Shown in pieces: positions 37,967-46,483 of a stretch of 64,000 bases of DNA. Below the pieces are notes generated by a model. That model saw only the letters and a list, made by a program, of their open reading frames with translations, was not told the DNA's origin and did not search any database. This DNA comes from Amycolatopsis pretoriensis. Lineage in GTDB: Bacteria; Actinomycetota; Actinomycetes; Mycobacteriales; Pseudonocardiaceae. The stretch spans positions 992,001-1,056,000 of the forward strand of contig NZ_FNUJ01000001.1 of NCBI RefSeq assembly GCF_900107925.1. Reading direction: 5' to 3'. The first letter of the stretch is position 1. Every line of letters starts with the position of its first letter. A program made the position numbers and the translations under genes.

Positions 37967-38966
37967 CCGACCGAACCCGCTCGGGCGGCTGCTCAGCTGG
38001 GACGCCGCCGTCGTGCTCGTGACGGTGATCGTGCTGATCGTCGCCTCGGGTGCCGTCGAGAACTTCGGCACCAGCCGCAACTTCACCTTCCTGCTGCTCG
38101 ACCTGCTCCCGATCGCGCTGGTCGCGCTGCCGATGACGTTCATCATCGTCACCGGCGAGATCGACCTCTCGGTGGCGAGCACGCTCGGGCTGACGTCCGC
38201 GGTGATGGGCTCGCTGTGGGACGCGGGCCTGTCGATCGAGACGATCATCCCGCTCTGCATCGTGCTCGGCGCGGTCCTCGGCGCGTTGAACGGCTTCTTC
38301 GTCACCGTGCTCAAGCTGCCGTCGCTCGCCGTCACGATCGGCACCCTCGCGCTGTACCGCGGGCTGGCCTTCGTGGTGCTGGGAGACGGCGCCGTGGCCG
38401 ACTTCCCGCGCGACTACACGAGCTGGGTCACCGGGACCATCGGCGACGGCCCGATCCCGAACGTCCTGGTCCCGCTGGCCGTCGTGGCCCTGATCTTCGG
38501 CGTCGTGCTGCACGCGACGCCGATCGGCCGCGGCGTGTTCGCGGCCGGCGCGGGCGAGCAGGCGGCCCGGTTCGCCGGGATCCGCACCGGACGGCTCAAG
38601 TTCTGGCTGTACGTCGTGGCCGGGGCGGTCGCCGGGCTGGCCGGGGTCCTGTGGACCCTGCGCTACTCCAGCGCCCGCGCCGACAACGGCTTCGGCCTCG
38701 AGCTCGCCGTCGTGGCCGCCGTGCTCCTCGGCGGCGTGTCCATCTTCGGCGGCAAGGGCACGCTGCCCGGCGTGCTCGCCGGGGTGGTCCTGCTGGCGAC
38801 GCTGCAGAACGCCCTGCGCCTGCAGGACGTCTCGAACGAGGCGCTCAACATCGTGACCGGCGTGCTGCTCATCGTGTCGGTCCTGCTGCCCAACATCGTG
38901 TCCTCGGCCCGCACGGCTCTCCGGCGCCGGCACCGAGCGACTGCTCCGGTATCCCCAGAAAGGTGA
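37959..38966 (+). CDS. rhaQ: L-rhamnose ABC importer, permease 2
   Basis: A 335-residue second CUT2 permease, overlapping permease 1 by 8 bp. Same pattern: TFIIVTGEIDLSVASTLGL, TVLKLPSLAVTIGTLALYRG, the docking loop AAGAGEQAARFAGIRTG, then closing helices (VTGVLLIVSVLLPNIV). The two permeases share order and motifs but are clearly diverged, as in rhizobial rhaPQ. Confidence 0.88.
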   Translation: MSDRPNPLGRLLSWDAAVVLVTVIVLIVASGAVENFGTSRNFTFLLLDLLPIALVALPMTFIIVTGEIDLSVASTLGLTSAVMGSLWDAGLSIETIIPLCIVLGAVLGALNGFFVTVLKLPSLAVTIGTLALYRGLAFVVLGDGAVADFPRDYTSWVTGTIGDGPIPNVLVPLAVVALIFGVVLHATPIGRGVFAAGAGEQAARFAGIRTGRLKFWLYVVAGAVAGLAGVLWTLRYSSARADNGFGLELAVVAAVLLGGVSIFGGKGTLPGVLAGVVLLATLQNALRLQDVSNEALNIVTGVLLIVSVLLPNIVSSARTALRRRHRATAPVSPER

Positions 38967-38971
38967 CGAAG

Positions 38972-40033
38972 ATGTCCCGACGGTTCCTCACCGGCGCAGT
39001 GTCGGCCGGGCTGGTGCTCGTGCTGGCCGCCTGCGGCGGCACCACCAAGAACGACAGCGGGAGCTCCGGCGCCCAGCAGTCCACGGCCACGGCGAACCCG
39101 AACGCCGCCGCCGCGACCGGCGTCAAGATGGCCTTCCTGCCCAAGCAGCTCAACAACCCCTACAGCGACATCGAGGTCAGCGGCGGCAAGGACGCGCTGG
39201 CCGAGCTGAAGGGCGAGTACAAGCTGGTCGGGCCGAACGACGCCAGTGCCTCCTCGCAGGTCAGCTACATCAACACGCTGATCCAGCAGCAGCAGGACGT
39301 CATCGGCATCGCCGCGAACGACCCGAACGCCGTGTGCCCGTCGCTCAACCAGGCCCGCAGCGCCGGCATCAAGGTCGTCGCGTTCGACTCCGACGCCGCC
39401 AAGGACTGCCGCGACGTCTTCATCAACCAGGCCACCACCCAGGGCATCGGCGAGGCGCTGGCCAAGCAGGCCAAGGACCTCTCCGGCGGCTCCGGCGAGA
39501 TCGCGGTGCTGTCCGCGACGCCCAACGCCACCAACCAGAACGCCTGGATCGACGTCCTGAAGAAGGAACTGGCCAAGCCGGAGTACGCGAACATCAAGCT
39601 GGACAAGATCGCCTACGGCAACGACGACGACCAGAAGTCGTTCCAGGAGGCCCAGGGCCTGCTGCAGTCGTTCCCGAACCTCAAGGTGATCGTCTCGCCG
39701 ACGACGGTCGGCATCGCGGCCGCCGCGCGGTACGTCAGCACGTCGAGCTACAAGGGCAAGGTCGCGGTGACCGGGCTGGGCACGCCGAACCAGATGCGCG
39801 CCTTCGTCAAGGACGGCACGGTCAAGCAGTTCGCGCTGTGGAACCCGGCCGACATCGGCTACCTCGCCGCCTACGCGGGTGTCGCGCTCAAGTCCGGCCA
39901 GATCACCGGCAAGGAGGGCGAGACGTTCAAGGCGGGCAAGCTCGGCGACTACAAGGTCGGCGCGAGCGGCGAGATCGTCCTCGGCCCGCCGACGACGTTC
40001 GACGCGAACAACATCGACAAGTTCAACTTCTGA
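38972..40033 (+). CDS. rhaS: L-rhamnose-binding lipoprotein
   Basis: A 353-residue receptor. ATG 38972 follows AGAAAGG. A lipoprotein signal (GAVSAGLVLVLAACGG, lipobox L-A-A-C near residue 20) anchors it outside the membrane. A Ser/Thr/Asn/Ala-rich linker leads to a type I periplasmic-binding fold beginning VKMAFLPKQLNNPYSDIEVSGGKDAL, with QQQDVIGIAANDP and KVVAFDSDA binding-cleft segments, typical of RhaS-type receptors. It delivers the sugar to the two permeases. A strong hairpin follows its stop. Confidence 0.88.
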   Translation: MSRRFLTGAVSAGLVLVLAACGGTTKNDSGSSGAQQSTATANPNAAAATGVKMAFLPKQLNNPYSDIEVSGGKDALAELKGEYKLVGPNDASASSQVSYINTLIQQQQDVIGIAANDPNAVCPSLNQARSAGIKVVAFDSDAAKDCRDVFINQATTQGIGEALAKQAKDLSGGSGEIAVLSATPNATNQNAWIDVLKKELAKPEYANIKLDKIAYGNDDDQKSFQEAQGLLQSFPNLKVIVSPTTVGIAAAARYVSTSSYKGKVAVTGLGTPNQMRAFVKDGTVKQFALWNPADIGYLAAYAGVALKSGQITGKEGETFKAGKLGDYKVGASGEIVLGPPTTFDANNIDKFNF

Positions 40034-40040
40034 CGGTTTT

Positions 40041-40077
40041 CCGTGGCCGGGCCGATCGCCGCCCGGCCCGGCCACGG
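40041..40077 (+). terminator. Hairpin between transport and catabolic genes
   Basis: A 13-bp GC stem (CCGTGGCCGGGCC pairing with GGCCCGGCCACGG) with an 11-nt loop begins 8 bp after the receptor gene. There is no strong U-tract. It could be a partial terminator or an mRNA-stabilising element keeping receptor levels above those of the enzymes. Confidence 0.6.
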
Positions 40078-40096
40078 AGTCCACTAAGGACGGACA

Positions 40097-40441
40097 GTGC
40101 CCCGTTACTGCTTCTGCCTGCAGGTGAAGCCCGACCGAGCGGCCGAGTACGCCGAGCACCACCGCAGCGTGTGGCCGGAGATGCGGCAGGCCCTGCTCGA
40201 CACCGGCTGGCGCAACTACTCGCTCTTCCTGCGGGAAGACGGCCTCCTGATCGGCTACGTCGAGGCGGACGACCTCGCCGCCGCGCAGGCCGCCATGGCC
40301 GAAACCGAGGTGAACGCCCGCTGGCAGGCGGAGATGGCGGAGTTCTTCACCGGACTCGACGGTGGCCCGCCCGACGAAGGCTTCCGGCTCCTGGCCGAGG
40401 TCTTCCACCTCGAACCCCCCACCGTCGCGGAAGGACAGTGA
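40097..40441 (+). CDS. rhaM: L-rhamnose mutarotase
   Basis: A 114-residue protein; GTG 40097 lies just after AAGGACGGACA. The family signature is visible: FCLQVKPDRAAEYAEHHRSVWPEM (catalytic His region), NYSLFLREDGLLIGYVEADD, and FHLE at the C-terminus. It interconverts the alpha and beta anomers of L-rhamnose so that the isomerase receives its preferred form. It acts in the cytoplasm as a dimer in known relatives. Its stop overlaps a possible GTG of the next gene. Confidence 0.92.
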   Translation: MPRYCFCLQVKPDRAAEYAEHHRSVWPEMRQALLDTGWRNYSLFLREDGLLIGYVEADDLAAAQAAMAETEVNARWQAEMAEFFTGLDGGPPDEGFRLLAEVFHLEPPTVAEGQ

Positions 40442-40446
40442 TCGCC

Positions 40447-41613
40447 ATGGGTGATTTGACAGCCGTCAAAGCGGCATTGCGAGCCCAGCGAATCGAAACG
40501 CCGTCGTGGGCGTACGCGAACTCGGGCACCCGGTTCAAGGTGTTCCCGCAACCCGGTGTCCCGCGGACAGCCGAGGAAAAGATCGCCGACGCCGCGACCG
40601 TGCACCGCTTCACCGGTGTCGCGCCGAGCGTGGCGCTGCACATCCCGTGGGACAAGGTCGACGACTACGGCGCCCTGACCGCGTACGCGCACGACCAGGG
40701 TGTCGAGATCGGCGCGATCAACACCAACGTCTTCCAGGACGAGGACTACAAGCTCGGCTCGGTCACCAACCCCGACGCCGGCATCCGCCGCAAGGCCACC
40801 GACCACCTGCTCGAAGCCATCTCCATCATGGACGCCACCGGCTCGCGCGACCTCAAGCTGTGGTTCTCCGACGGCATCAACTACCCGGGCCAGGACGACA
40901 TCCGCGACCGCCAGGACCGGCTGGCCGCGGCGCTTCGCGAAACGTACGACCGGCTCGGGGAGAACCAGCGGATGCTGCTGGAGTACAAGCTGTTCGAGCC
41001 CGCGTTCTACGCCACCGACGTCCCGGACTGGGGCACGTCCTACGCGCACTGCGTCGAGCTGGGGGAGCGGGCGACCGTCTGCATCGACACCGGCCACCAC
41101 GCCCCGGGCACGAACATCGAGTTCATCGTCGCTTTCCTGCTGCGCGCGGGAAAGCTGGGCGCGTTCGACTTCAACTCCCGCTTCTACGCCGACGACGACC
41201 TGATGGTCGGGGCGGCGGACCCGTTCCAGCTGTTCCGGATCATGTACGAGATCGTCCGCGGCGACGCCCTCGACCCGGCCTACGGCATCGCGTTCATGCT
41301 CGACCAGTGCCACAACATCGAGGCCAAGATCCCGGCGATCATCCGGTCGGTGATGAACGTCCAGGAGGCCACGGCGAAGGCCCTGCTCGTCGACCGGCCC
41401 GCGCTGCGCACCGCGCAGCAGGCGGGTGACGTCCTCGGCGCGAACGCCGTGCTGATGGACGCCTACAACACCGACGTCCGGCCGCTGCTGGCCGAGCTGC
41501 GCGCGGACTCCGGGCTCGACCCGGACCCGATCGCCGCCTACCACCGCAGCGGGTACCAGGAGAAGATCGTGGCCGAGCGCGCCGGCGGCACGCAGGCCGG
41601 ATGGGGAGCATGA
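40447..41613 (+). CDS. rhaI: L-rhamnose isomerase (RhaI type)
   Basis: A 388-residue TIM-barrel isomerase. ATG 40447 is preferred; GTG 40438 overlaps the mutarotase stop but is too near its ribosome site (GGAAGGA). Motifs include ALHIPWDKVDDY, the metal-binding EYKLFEPAFYATD and CIDTGHHAPG, and FDFNSRFYADDDL. It converts L-rhamnose to L-rhamnulose with a divalent metal, and is of the Pseudomonas/rhizobial RhaI class rather than E. coli RhaA. The stop lies within the ATGA overlap with a possible start of the next gene. Confidence 0.9.
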   Translation: MGDLTAVKAALRAQRIETPSWAYANSGTRFKVFPQPGVPRTAEEKIADAATVHRFTGVAPSVALHIPWDKVDDYGALTAYAHDQGVEIGAINTNVFQDEDYKLGSVTNPDAGIRRKATDHLLEAISIMDATGSRDLKLWFSDGINYPGQDDIRDRQDRLAAALRETYDRLGENQRMLLEYKLFEPAFYATDVPDWGTSYAHCVELGERATVCIDTGHHAPGTNIEFIVAFLLRAGKLGAFDFNSRFYADDDLMVGAADPFQLFRIMYEIVRGDALDPAYGIAFMLDQCHNIEAKIPAIIRSVMNVQEATAKALLVDRPALRTAQQAGDVLGANAVLMDAYNTDVRPLLAELRADSGLDPDPIAAYHRSGYQEKIVAERAGGTQAGWGA

Positions 41614-41615
41614 GC

Positions 41616-43646
41616 ATGACGGTGCCGGAGCAGCTCATCGCGCGCAGCAACGCGCTCGGAGCCGACCCGCGCAACACCAACTACGCCGGCGGGAACACCT
41701 CCGCGAAGGGTTCGGTGACCGACCCGGTCACCGGCTCGCCCACCGACGTCCTGTGGGTCAAGGGCTCCGGCGGCGACCTCGGCACGCTGAAGGAGTCCGG
41801 GCTCGCCGTGCTGCGGCTGGACCGGCTCCGGTCCCTGGTGGACGTCTACCCGGGCGTCGAGCGCGAGGACGAGATGGTCGCCGCGTTCGACTACTGCCTG
41901 CATGGCCGGGGTGGTGCGGCGCCGTCGATCGACACGGCGATGCACGGTCTCGTCGAGGCCCCGCACGTCGATCACCTGCACCCGGACTCCGGCATCGCCC
42001 TGGCCACCGCGGCCGACGGCGCCGCACTGACGAAGGAGTGCTTCGGCGACCGCGTCGCGTGGGTGGACTGGCGGCGGCCCGGGTTCCAGCTCGGCCTGGA
42101 CATCGCCGCGGTCAAGGCGGCCAACCCGCAGGCGATCGGCGTGATCCTCGGTGGCCACGGCATCACGGCGTGGGGCGCGACCTCGGAAGAGTGCGAGCGC
42201 AACTCGCTCGACATCATCCGCACGGCCGAGGAGTTCCTCGCCTCGCGTGGGGTCGCCGAGCCGTTCGGGCCGGTCGTGCCGGGCTTTGAGGCGCTCCCCG
42301 AAACCGAGCGGCACGCGCGGGCGGCCGCGCTGGCGCCGGTGATCCGCGGGCTGGCCTCGACCGACCAGCGGCAGGTCGGCCACTACACCGACAGCGACGT
42401 CGTGCTGGAGTTCCTCTCGCGGGAGAAGCTCGCGGGATTGGCAGCGCTGGGCACGTCCTGCCCGGACCACTTCCTGCGCACGAAGGTCCGCCCGCTGGTC
42501 GTGGACCTGCCCTCGTCGGCGCCGCTCGAGGACGTCGTCGCACGGCTGAAGGAACTGCACGGCGAATACCGCGACGAGTACCGCGCCTACTACGAGCGGC
42601 ACGCCGTCGCCGATTCGCCCGCGATGCGCGGCGCCGACCCGGCGATCGTGCTGGTTCCCGGTGTCGGAATGTTCTCTTTCGGCAAGGACAAGCAGACCGC
42701 GCGCGTGGCGGGCGAGTTCTACGTCAACGCGATCAACGTGATGCGGGGCGCCGAGGCCGTCTCGACGTATGCGCCGATCGACGAGAGCGAGAAATTCCGG
42801 ATCGAGTACTGGGCGCTCGAAGAGGCGAAGCTGCGGCGGATGCCGAAGCCGAAGCCCTTGGCCGGGCGGATCGCGCTGGTCACCGGCGCGGGGTCGGGCA
42901 TCGGCAAGGCCATCGCCCAGCGGCTCGCCGCGGAAGGCGCGTGCGTGGCGATCGCCGACCTCAACGCCTCGGCCGCTTCGGAGACAGCGGCGGAAATCGG
43001 GAACGCCGACAAGGCCATCGCGGTCACCGCCGACGTCACCGACGCCGACGCGGTCCAGGCCGCGATCGACGCGACCGCCTTGGCGTTCGGCGGGGTTGAC
43101 CTGGTCGTCAACAACGCGGGGTTGTCCATCTCGAAGCCGCTGCTGGAGACGACCGAACGGGACTGGGACCTGCAGCACGACGTCATGGCCAAGGGCTCGT
43201 TCCTGGTCGCCCGCGCGGCGGCGAAGGCGATGATCGACCAGGGCACCGGCGGTGACATCGTCTACATCTCGTCCAAGAACTCGGTGTTCGCCGGCCCGAA
43301 CAACGTGGCCTACGGCGCCGCGAAGGCCGACCAGGCCCACCAGGTCCGGCTGCTGGCCGCCGAACTGGGCGGGCACGGCATCCGTGTCAACGGCGTCAAC
43401 CCCGACGGGGTCGTCCAGGGCTCCGGCATCTTCGCCGGCGGCTGGGGCGCCCAGCGCGCCGCGGTCTACGGCGTCGAGGAGGCGAAGCTCGGCGAGTTCT
43501 ACGCCCAGCGGACCATCCTCAAGCGCGAGGTGCTGCCCGAGCACGTCGCGGCCGCCGTGTTCGCCCTGACCGGCGGCGACCTCACCCACACCACCGGCCT
43601 GCACGTGCCGGTGGACGCCGGGGTGGCCGCCGCGTTCCTGCGTTAA
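41616..43646 (+). CDS. rhaEW: Bifunctional rhamnulose-1-P aldolase / lactaldehyde dehydrogenase
   Basis: A 676-residue fusion. ATG 41616 (MTVPEQLIARS) has GGGGAG seven bases upstream; ATG 41610 also exists. The N-terminal class II aldolase (about 1-400) has NYAGGNTSAKG, the zinc-binding HVDHLHPDSG, and GGHGITAWG. The C-terminal short-chain dehydrogenase (about 415-676) has VTGAGSGIGKAIAQ, NNAG, a catalytic serine in VYISS and YGAAK. It cleaves L-rhamnulose-1-phosphate to DHAP and L-lactaldehyde and oxidises the latter, matching the RhaEW type described in comparative studies of rhamnose pathways. The central step of this operon. Confidence 0.9.
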   Translation: MTVPEQLIARSNALGADPRNTNYAGGNTSAKGSVTDPVTGSPTDVLWVKGSGGDLGTLKESGLAVLRLDRLRSLVDVYPGVEREDEMVAAFDYCLHGRGGAAPSIDTAMHGLVEAPHVDHLHPDSGIALATAADGAALTKECFGDRVAWVDWRRPGFQLGLDIAAVKAANPQAIGVILGGHGITAWGATSEECERNSLDIIRTAEEFLASRGVAEPFGPVVPGFEALPETERHARAAALAPVIRGLASTDQRQVGHYTDSDVVLEFLSREKLAGLAALGTSCPDHFLRTKVRPLVVDLPSSAPLEDVVARLKELHGEYRDEYRAYYERHAVADSPAMRGADPAIVLVPGVGMFSFGKDKQTARVAGEFYVNAINVMRGAEAVSTYAPIDESEKFRIEYWALEEAKLRRMPKPKPLAGRIALVTGAGSGIGKAIAQRLAAEGACVAIADLNASAASETAAEIGNADKAIAVTADVTDADAVQAAIDATALAFGGVDLVVNNAGLSISKPLLETTERDWDLQHDVMAKGSFLVARAAAKAMIDQGTGGDIVYISSKNSVFAGPNNVAYGAAKADQAHQVRLLAAELGGHGIRVNGVNPDGVVQGSGIFAGGWGAQRAAVYGVEEAKLGEFYAQRTILKREVLPEHVAAAVFALTGGDLTHTTGLHVPVDAGVAAAFLR

Positions 43647-43655
43647 GGAGGTTCG

Positions 43656-45077
43656 ATGACCCTCGACCGGATCACGCCGCGCAAGACCCGCGTCGGGCTC
43701 GTCTCCGGCGGGCTCGGCGCGTACTGGCCGCAGTTCCTCGCGCTGCTGCCCCAGCTGGAGGCCTCGGCGCGGCGCGTCGCTTCGCGACTGTCCGAACTGG
43801 ACTGCGAGGTCGTGGACGCCGGGTTCGTCTCGGACGCGCAGGAGGGCGCGGCCGCGGCGGAGAAGCTCCGGGTCGCGGGGTGCGACCTGATCGTCGGGTT
43901 CCTCACGACGTACTTGACGTCCAGCATGATGACGCCGGTCGCGCAGCGCTCGGGCGCGCCGGTGCTGCTGCTGAACCTGCAGCCGACCGAGGCGATGGAC
44001 CACGAGTCCTTCGACACCGGCGCGTGGCTGGCCTACTGCGGCGCGTGCCCGCTTCCGGAGATGGCCAACGCGTTCCGCCGCGTCGGCGTCGAGTTCCGCT
44101 CGGTGTCCGGCTACCTCGAGGACGCCCGCGCGTGGACGAAGATCGAGCGGTGGATCAAGGCCGCCGGCGTGCGGGCGGCGTTACGGCACGGACGTCACGG
44201 CCTGCTCGGGCACCTCTACCCGGGCATGATGGACGTCTCCACCGACCCGACGCTGGTGTCCGGGCAGCTCGGCGGCCACGTCGAGATCCTGGAGGTCGAC
44301 GACCTGCGCGTGCGGGTGGAAAAGGTGTCCGACTCCGACGCGGCGGCGCGGATGGAGCTGGCCCGCGAAGTGTTCACTGTGGACGAGTCCGTGGTGGACG
44401 AAGACTTCGCCTGGGGCGCAAAGGTTTCGGTGGCCCTCGACCGGTTGGTCGAAGACTTCTCGCTCGACTCCCTGGCCTACTACCACCGCGGTCTCGACGG
44501 CGAGACGCACGAACGCGTCGGCGCCGGGTTCATCCTCGGCGCGTCCCTGCTCACCGCCCGCGGCATCCCGGCGGTCGGCGAGTACGAGCTGCGGACGTCC
44601 CTGGCGATGCTGGTCATGGACCGGCTCGGCGCGGGCGGCTCGTTCACCGAGCTGCAGGCGCTGAACTTCCGGGACGACGTGGTCGAGATGGGTCACGACG
44701 GCCCGGCGCACCTCGGCATCAGCGCCCGCAAGCCGCTGCTGCGCGGACTCGGTGTCTACCACGGCAAACGCGGCTGGGGCGTGTCGGTCGAGTTCGACGT
44801 CAAGCACGGGCCGGTGACGCTGTGCGGGCTCGGGCAGCGCCGCGACGGGACGTTCACGCTCATCGCCTCCGAAGGCACGGTCGTGCCCGGGCCGCTGCTG
44901 CGGATCGGCAACACGACGTCCCGCGTGGACTTCGGCTGCGACCCGGGGGAGTGGACCGACGCCTGGTCGGCCAGTGGCATCGCGCACCACTGGGCGCTCG
45001 GCACCGGCCACCGCGTGGGCGAGCTGACGGCCGTCGCGGACCTGCTCGGCTTGGAGCTGACCGTGGTGAACCCGTGA
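43656..45077 (+). CDS. L-fucose/L-arabinose isomerase-family protein
   Basis: A 473-residue protein with a canonical AAGGAGG before ATG 43656. N-terminal Rossmann-like domains (GLVSGGLGAYWPQFLALLPQL, LIVGFLTTYLTSSMM) and C-terminal beta regions match the fucose/arabinose isomerase superfamily. Conserved acidic positions occur in VGEYELRTSLAM and LQALNFRDDVVEMGHDGPAH. The role is uncertain because a RhaI is already present; options include an alternative aldose isomerase for related 6-deoxysugars. It contains a single TTA leucine codon at 44181-44183, the only in-frame TTA I noticed in the window; in streptomycetes TTA couples translation to bldA tRNA. The stop overlaps the kinase start (GTGA). 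Confidence 0.75.
   Translation: MTLDRITPRKTRVGLVSGGLGAYWPQFLALLPQLEASARRVASRLSELDCEVVDAGFVSDAQEGAAAAEKLRVAGCDLIVGFLTTYLTSSMMTPVAQRSGAPVLLLNLQPTEAMDHESFDTGAWLAYCGACPLPEMANAFRRVGVEFRSVSGYLEDARAWTKIERWIKAAGVRAALRHGRHGLLGHLYPGMMDVSTDPTLVSGQLGGHVEILEVDDLRVRVEKVSDSDAAARMELAREVFTVDESVVDEDFAWGAKVSVALDRLVEDFSLDSLAYYHRGLDGETHERVGAGFILGASLLTARGIPAVGEYELRTSLAMLVMDRLGAGGSFTELQALNFRDDVVEMGHDGPAHLGISARKPLLRGLGVYHGKRGWGVSVEFDVKHGPVTLCGLGQRRDGTFTLIASEGTVVPGPLLRIGNTTSRVDFGCDPGEWTDAWSASGIAHHWALGTGHRVGELTAVADLLGLELTVVNP
44372..44384. repeat. GTCCACTGTGGAC-like element, one mismatch
   Basis: GTTCACTGTGGAC inside the isomerase-family gene; it uses a rare ACT threonine codon in F-T-V-D. Confidence 0.4.
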
Positions 45078-46483
45078 AGCGGGTGGCGGCCGTCGACCTG
45101 GGCGCGTCCAGCGGGCGCGTGATGGCCGGGACCGCCGGACCGTCGGTGCTGGCCGTCGAGGAGGTGCGGCGGTTCCCGAACGGCGGGGTCCGGGCGGGGC
45201 CGGTGCTGTACTGGGACGTCCTGGGGCTCTACCGCGAGACCCTGGCCGGGATCCGGGAGGCCGGCGCGCTCGACGGTGTCGGCATCGACTCGTGGGCGGT
45301 CGACTACGGCTTGCTGGACGAGCGGGGCGCGCTGCTCGGCAATCCCGTCTGCTACCGGGACTCGCGGACCGACGGGATCACCGTGCCGGTGCCCGACCGG
45401 GAGCTCTACGACGTCACCGGGTTGCAGCAGCTGCCGTTCAACACGCTGTACCAGCTGGTGGCCGAAGGCGGTCGGCTCGACGCGGCGGCGACGATGCTGC
45501 TCATTCCGGATCTGCTGAACTACTGGCTGACGGGGGAAATCGGGGCGGAACGCACGAACGCGTCGACCACGCAGCTCTACGACGTGCGCGCGCGGACCTG
45601 GGCAGCGTCGCTGGCTGCCCGGGTGGGGATCCCGCCCCGGCTGCTGCCGCCGTTGCGGGACCCGGGCACGGTGGTCGGCAAGGCGGCGGAGCTGTCCGGG
45701 CTGCCCGTGATCGCGGTGGGCTCGCACGACACGGCGTCCGCGGTGGTCGCCGTGCCCGCGTCGCCGGAGACGAACTTCGCTTACATCTCTTCGGGGACGT
45801 GGTCGCTGGCGGGCCTGGAGCTGCCCGCGCCGGAGTTGAGCGACGCGGCATTGGCCGCGAACTTCACGAACGAGGGCGGTGTCGACGGCACCATTCGCTT
45901 CCTGCGCAACGTGATGGGCCTGTGGGTGCTGTCCGAGACGCTGCGGACGTGGTCCACTTCGGACCTGCCGGGGCTGCTCGCGGCGGCGGCCGCGGCGCCC
46001 GCGTTGGCGGCGGTGGTGGACATCGACGCCCCGGAGTTCCTGCCACCGGGCGACATGCCGGCCCGGCTGGCCGCCGCTTGCGAGGCGACGGGTCAGCGGC
46101 CGCCGTCGTCGCGAGGTGCGCTGGTCCGGTCCATCCTGGACAGCCTGGCCCTGGCCTACCGGCGCACGCTCCGGGCGGCGGCGTCGATCACGGGCCGCAC
46201 GATCGACGTGGTCCACATCGTCGGCGGCGGCGCGCGCAACGAACTGCTGTGCCGGCTGACGGCGGACGCGTGCGGAGTCCCGGTCCTGGCGGGCCCGGTC
46301 GAAGCGGCCGCCCTGGGGAACGTGCTGGTCCAGGCCCGGGCGCTGGGGGAGGACCTGCCGGACCTGGCGTCGATGCGGGCGCTGGTGCGGGAGACCCAGG
46401 AGGTCCGGCGGTACGAGCCCTCGGGAGTCGGCGACTGGGACGCGGCGGAGGCCCGCCTGCGCCCGTTCGGTGAGACGGCCTAG
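45074..46483 (+). CDS. rhaB: Rhamnulokinase
   Basis: A 469-residue FGGY-family kinase starting at GTG 45074, overlapping the previous stop. The N-terminal actin-like domain opens with VAAVDLGASSGRVMAG; GIDSWAVDYGLLD is the substrate aspartate region; the second domain has HDTASAVVAVP and SSGTWSLAGLE, and VHIVGGGARNELLCRLTADACG is the FGGY adenosine motif. It phosphorylates L-rhamnulose at O-1, giving the substrate of the bifunctional aldolase. It is the last gene of the operon; its stop shares CTAG with the convergent DsbA-like gene. Confidence 0.9.
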   Translation: MKRVAAVDLGASSGRVMAGTAGPSVLAVEEVRRFPNGGVRAGPVLYWDVLGLYRETLAGIREAGALDGVGIDSWAVDYGLLDERGALLGNPVCYRDSRTDGITVPVPDRELYDVTGLQQLPFNTLYQLVAEGGRLDAAATMLLIPDLLNYWLTGEIGAERTNASTTQLYDVRARTWAASLAARVGIPPRLLPPLRDPGTVVGKAAELSGLPVIAVGSHDTASAVVAVPASPETNFAYISSGTWSLAGLELPAPELSDAALAANFTNEGGVDGTIRFLRNVMGLWVLSETLRTWSTSDLPGLLAAAAAAPALAAVVDIDAPEFLPPGDMPARLAAACEATGQRPPSSRGALVRSILDSLALAYRRTLRAAASITGRTIDVVHIVGGGARNELLCRLTADACGVPVLAGPVEAAALGNVLVQARALGEDLPDLASMRALVRETQEVRRYEPSGVGDWDAAEARLRPFGETA

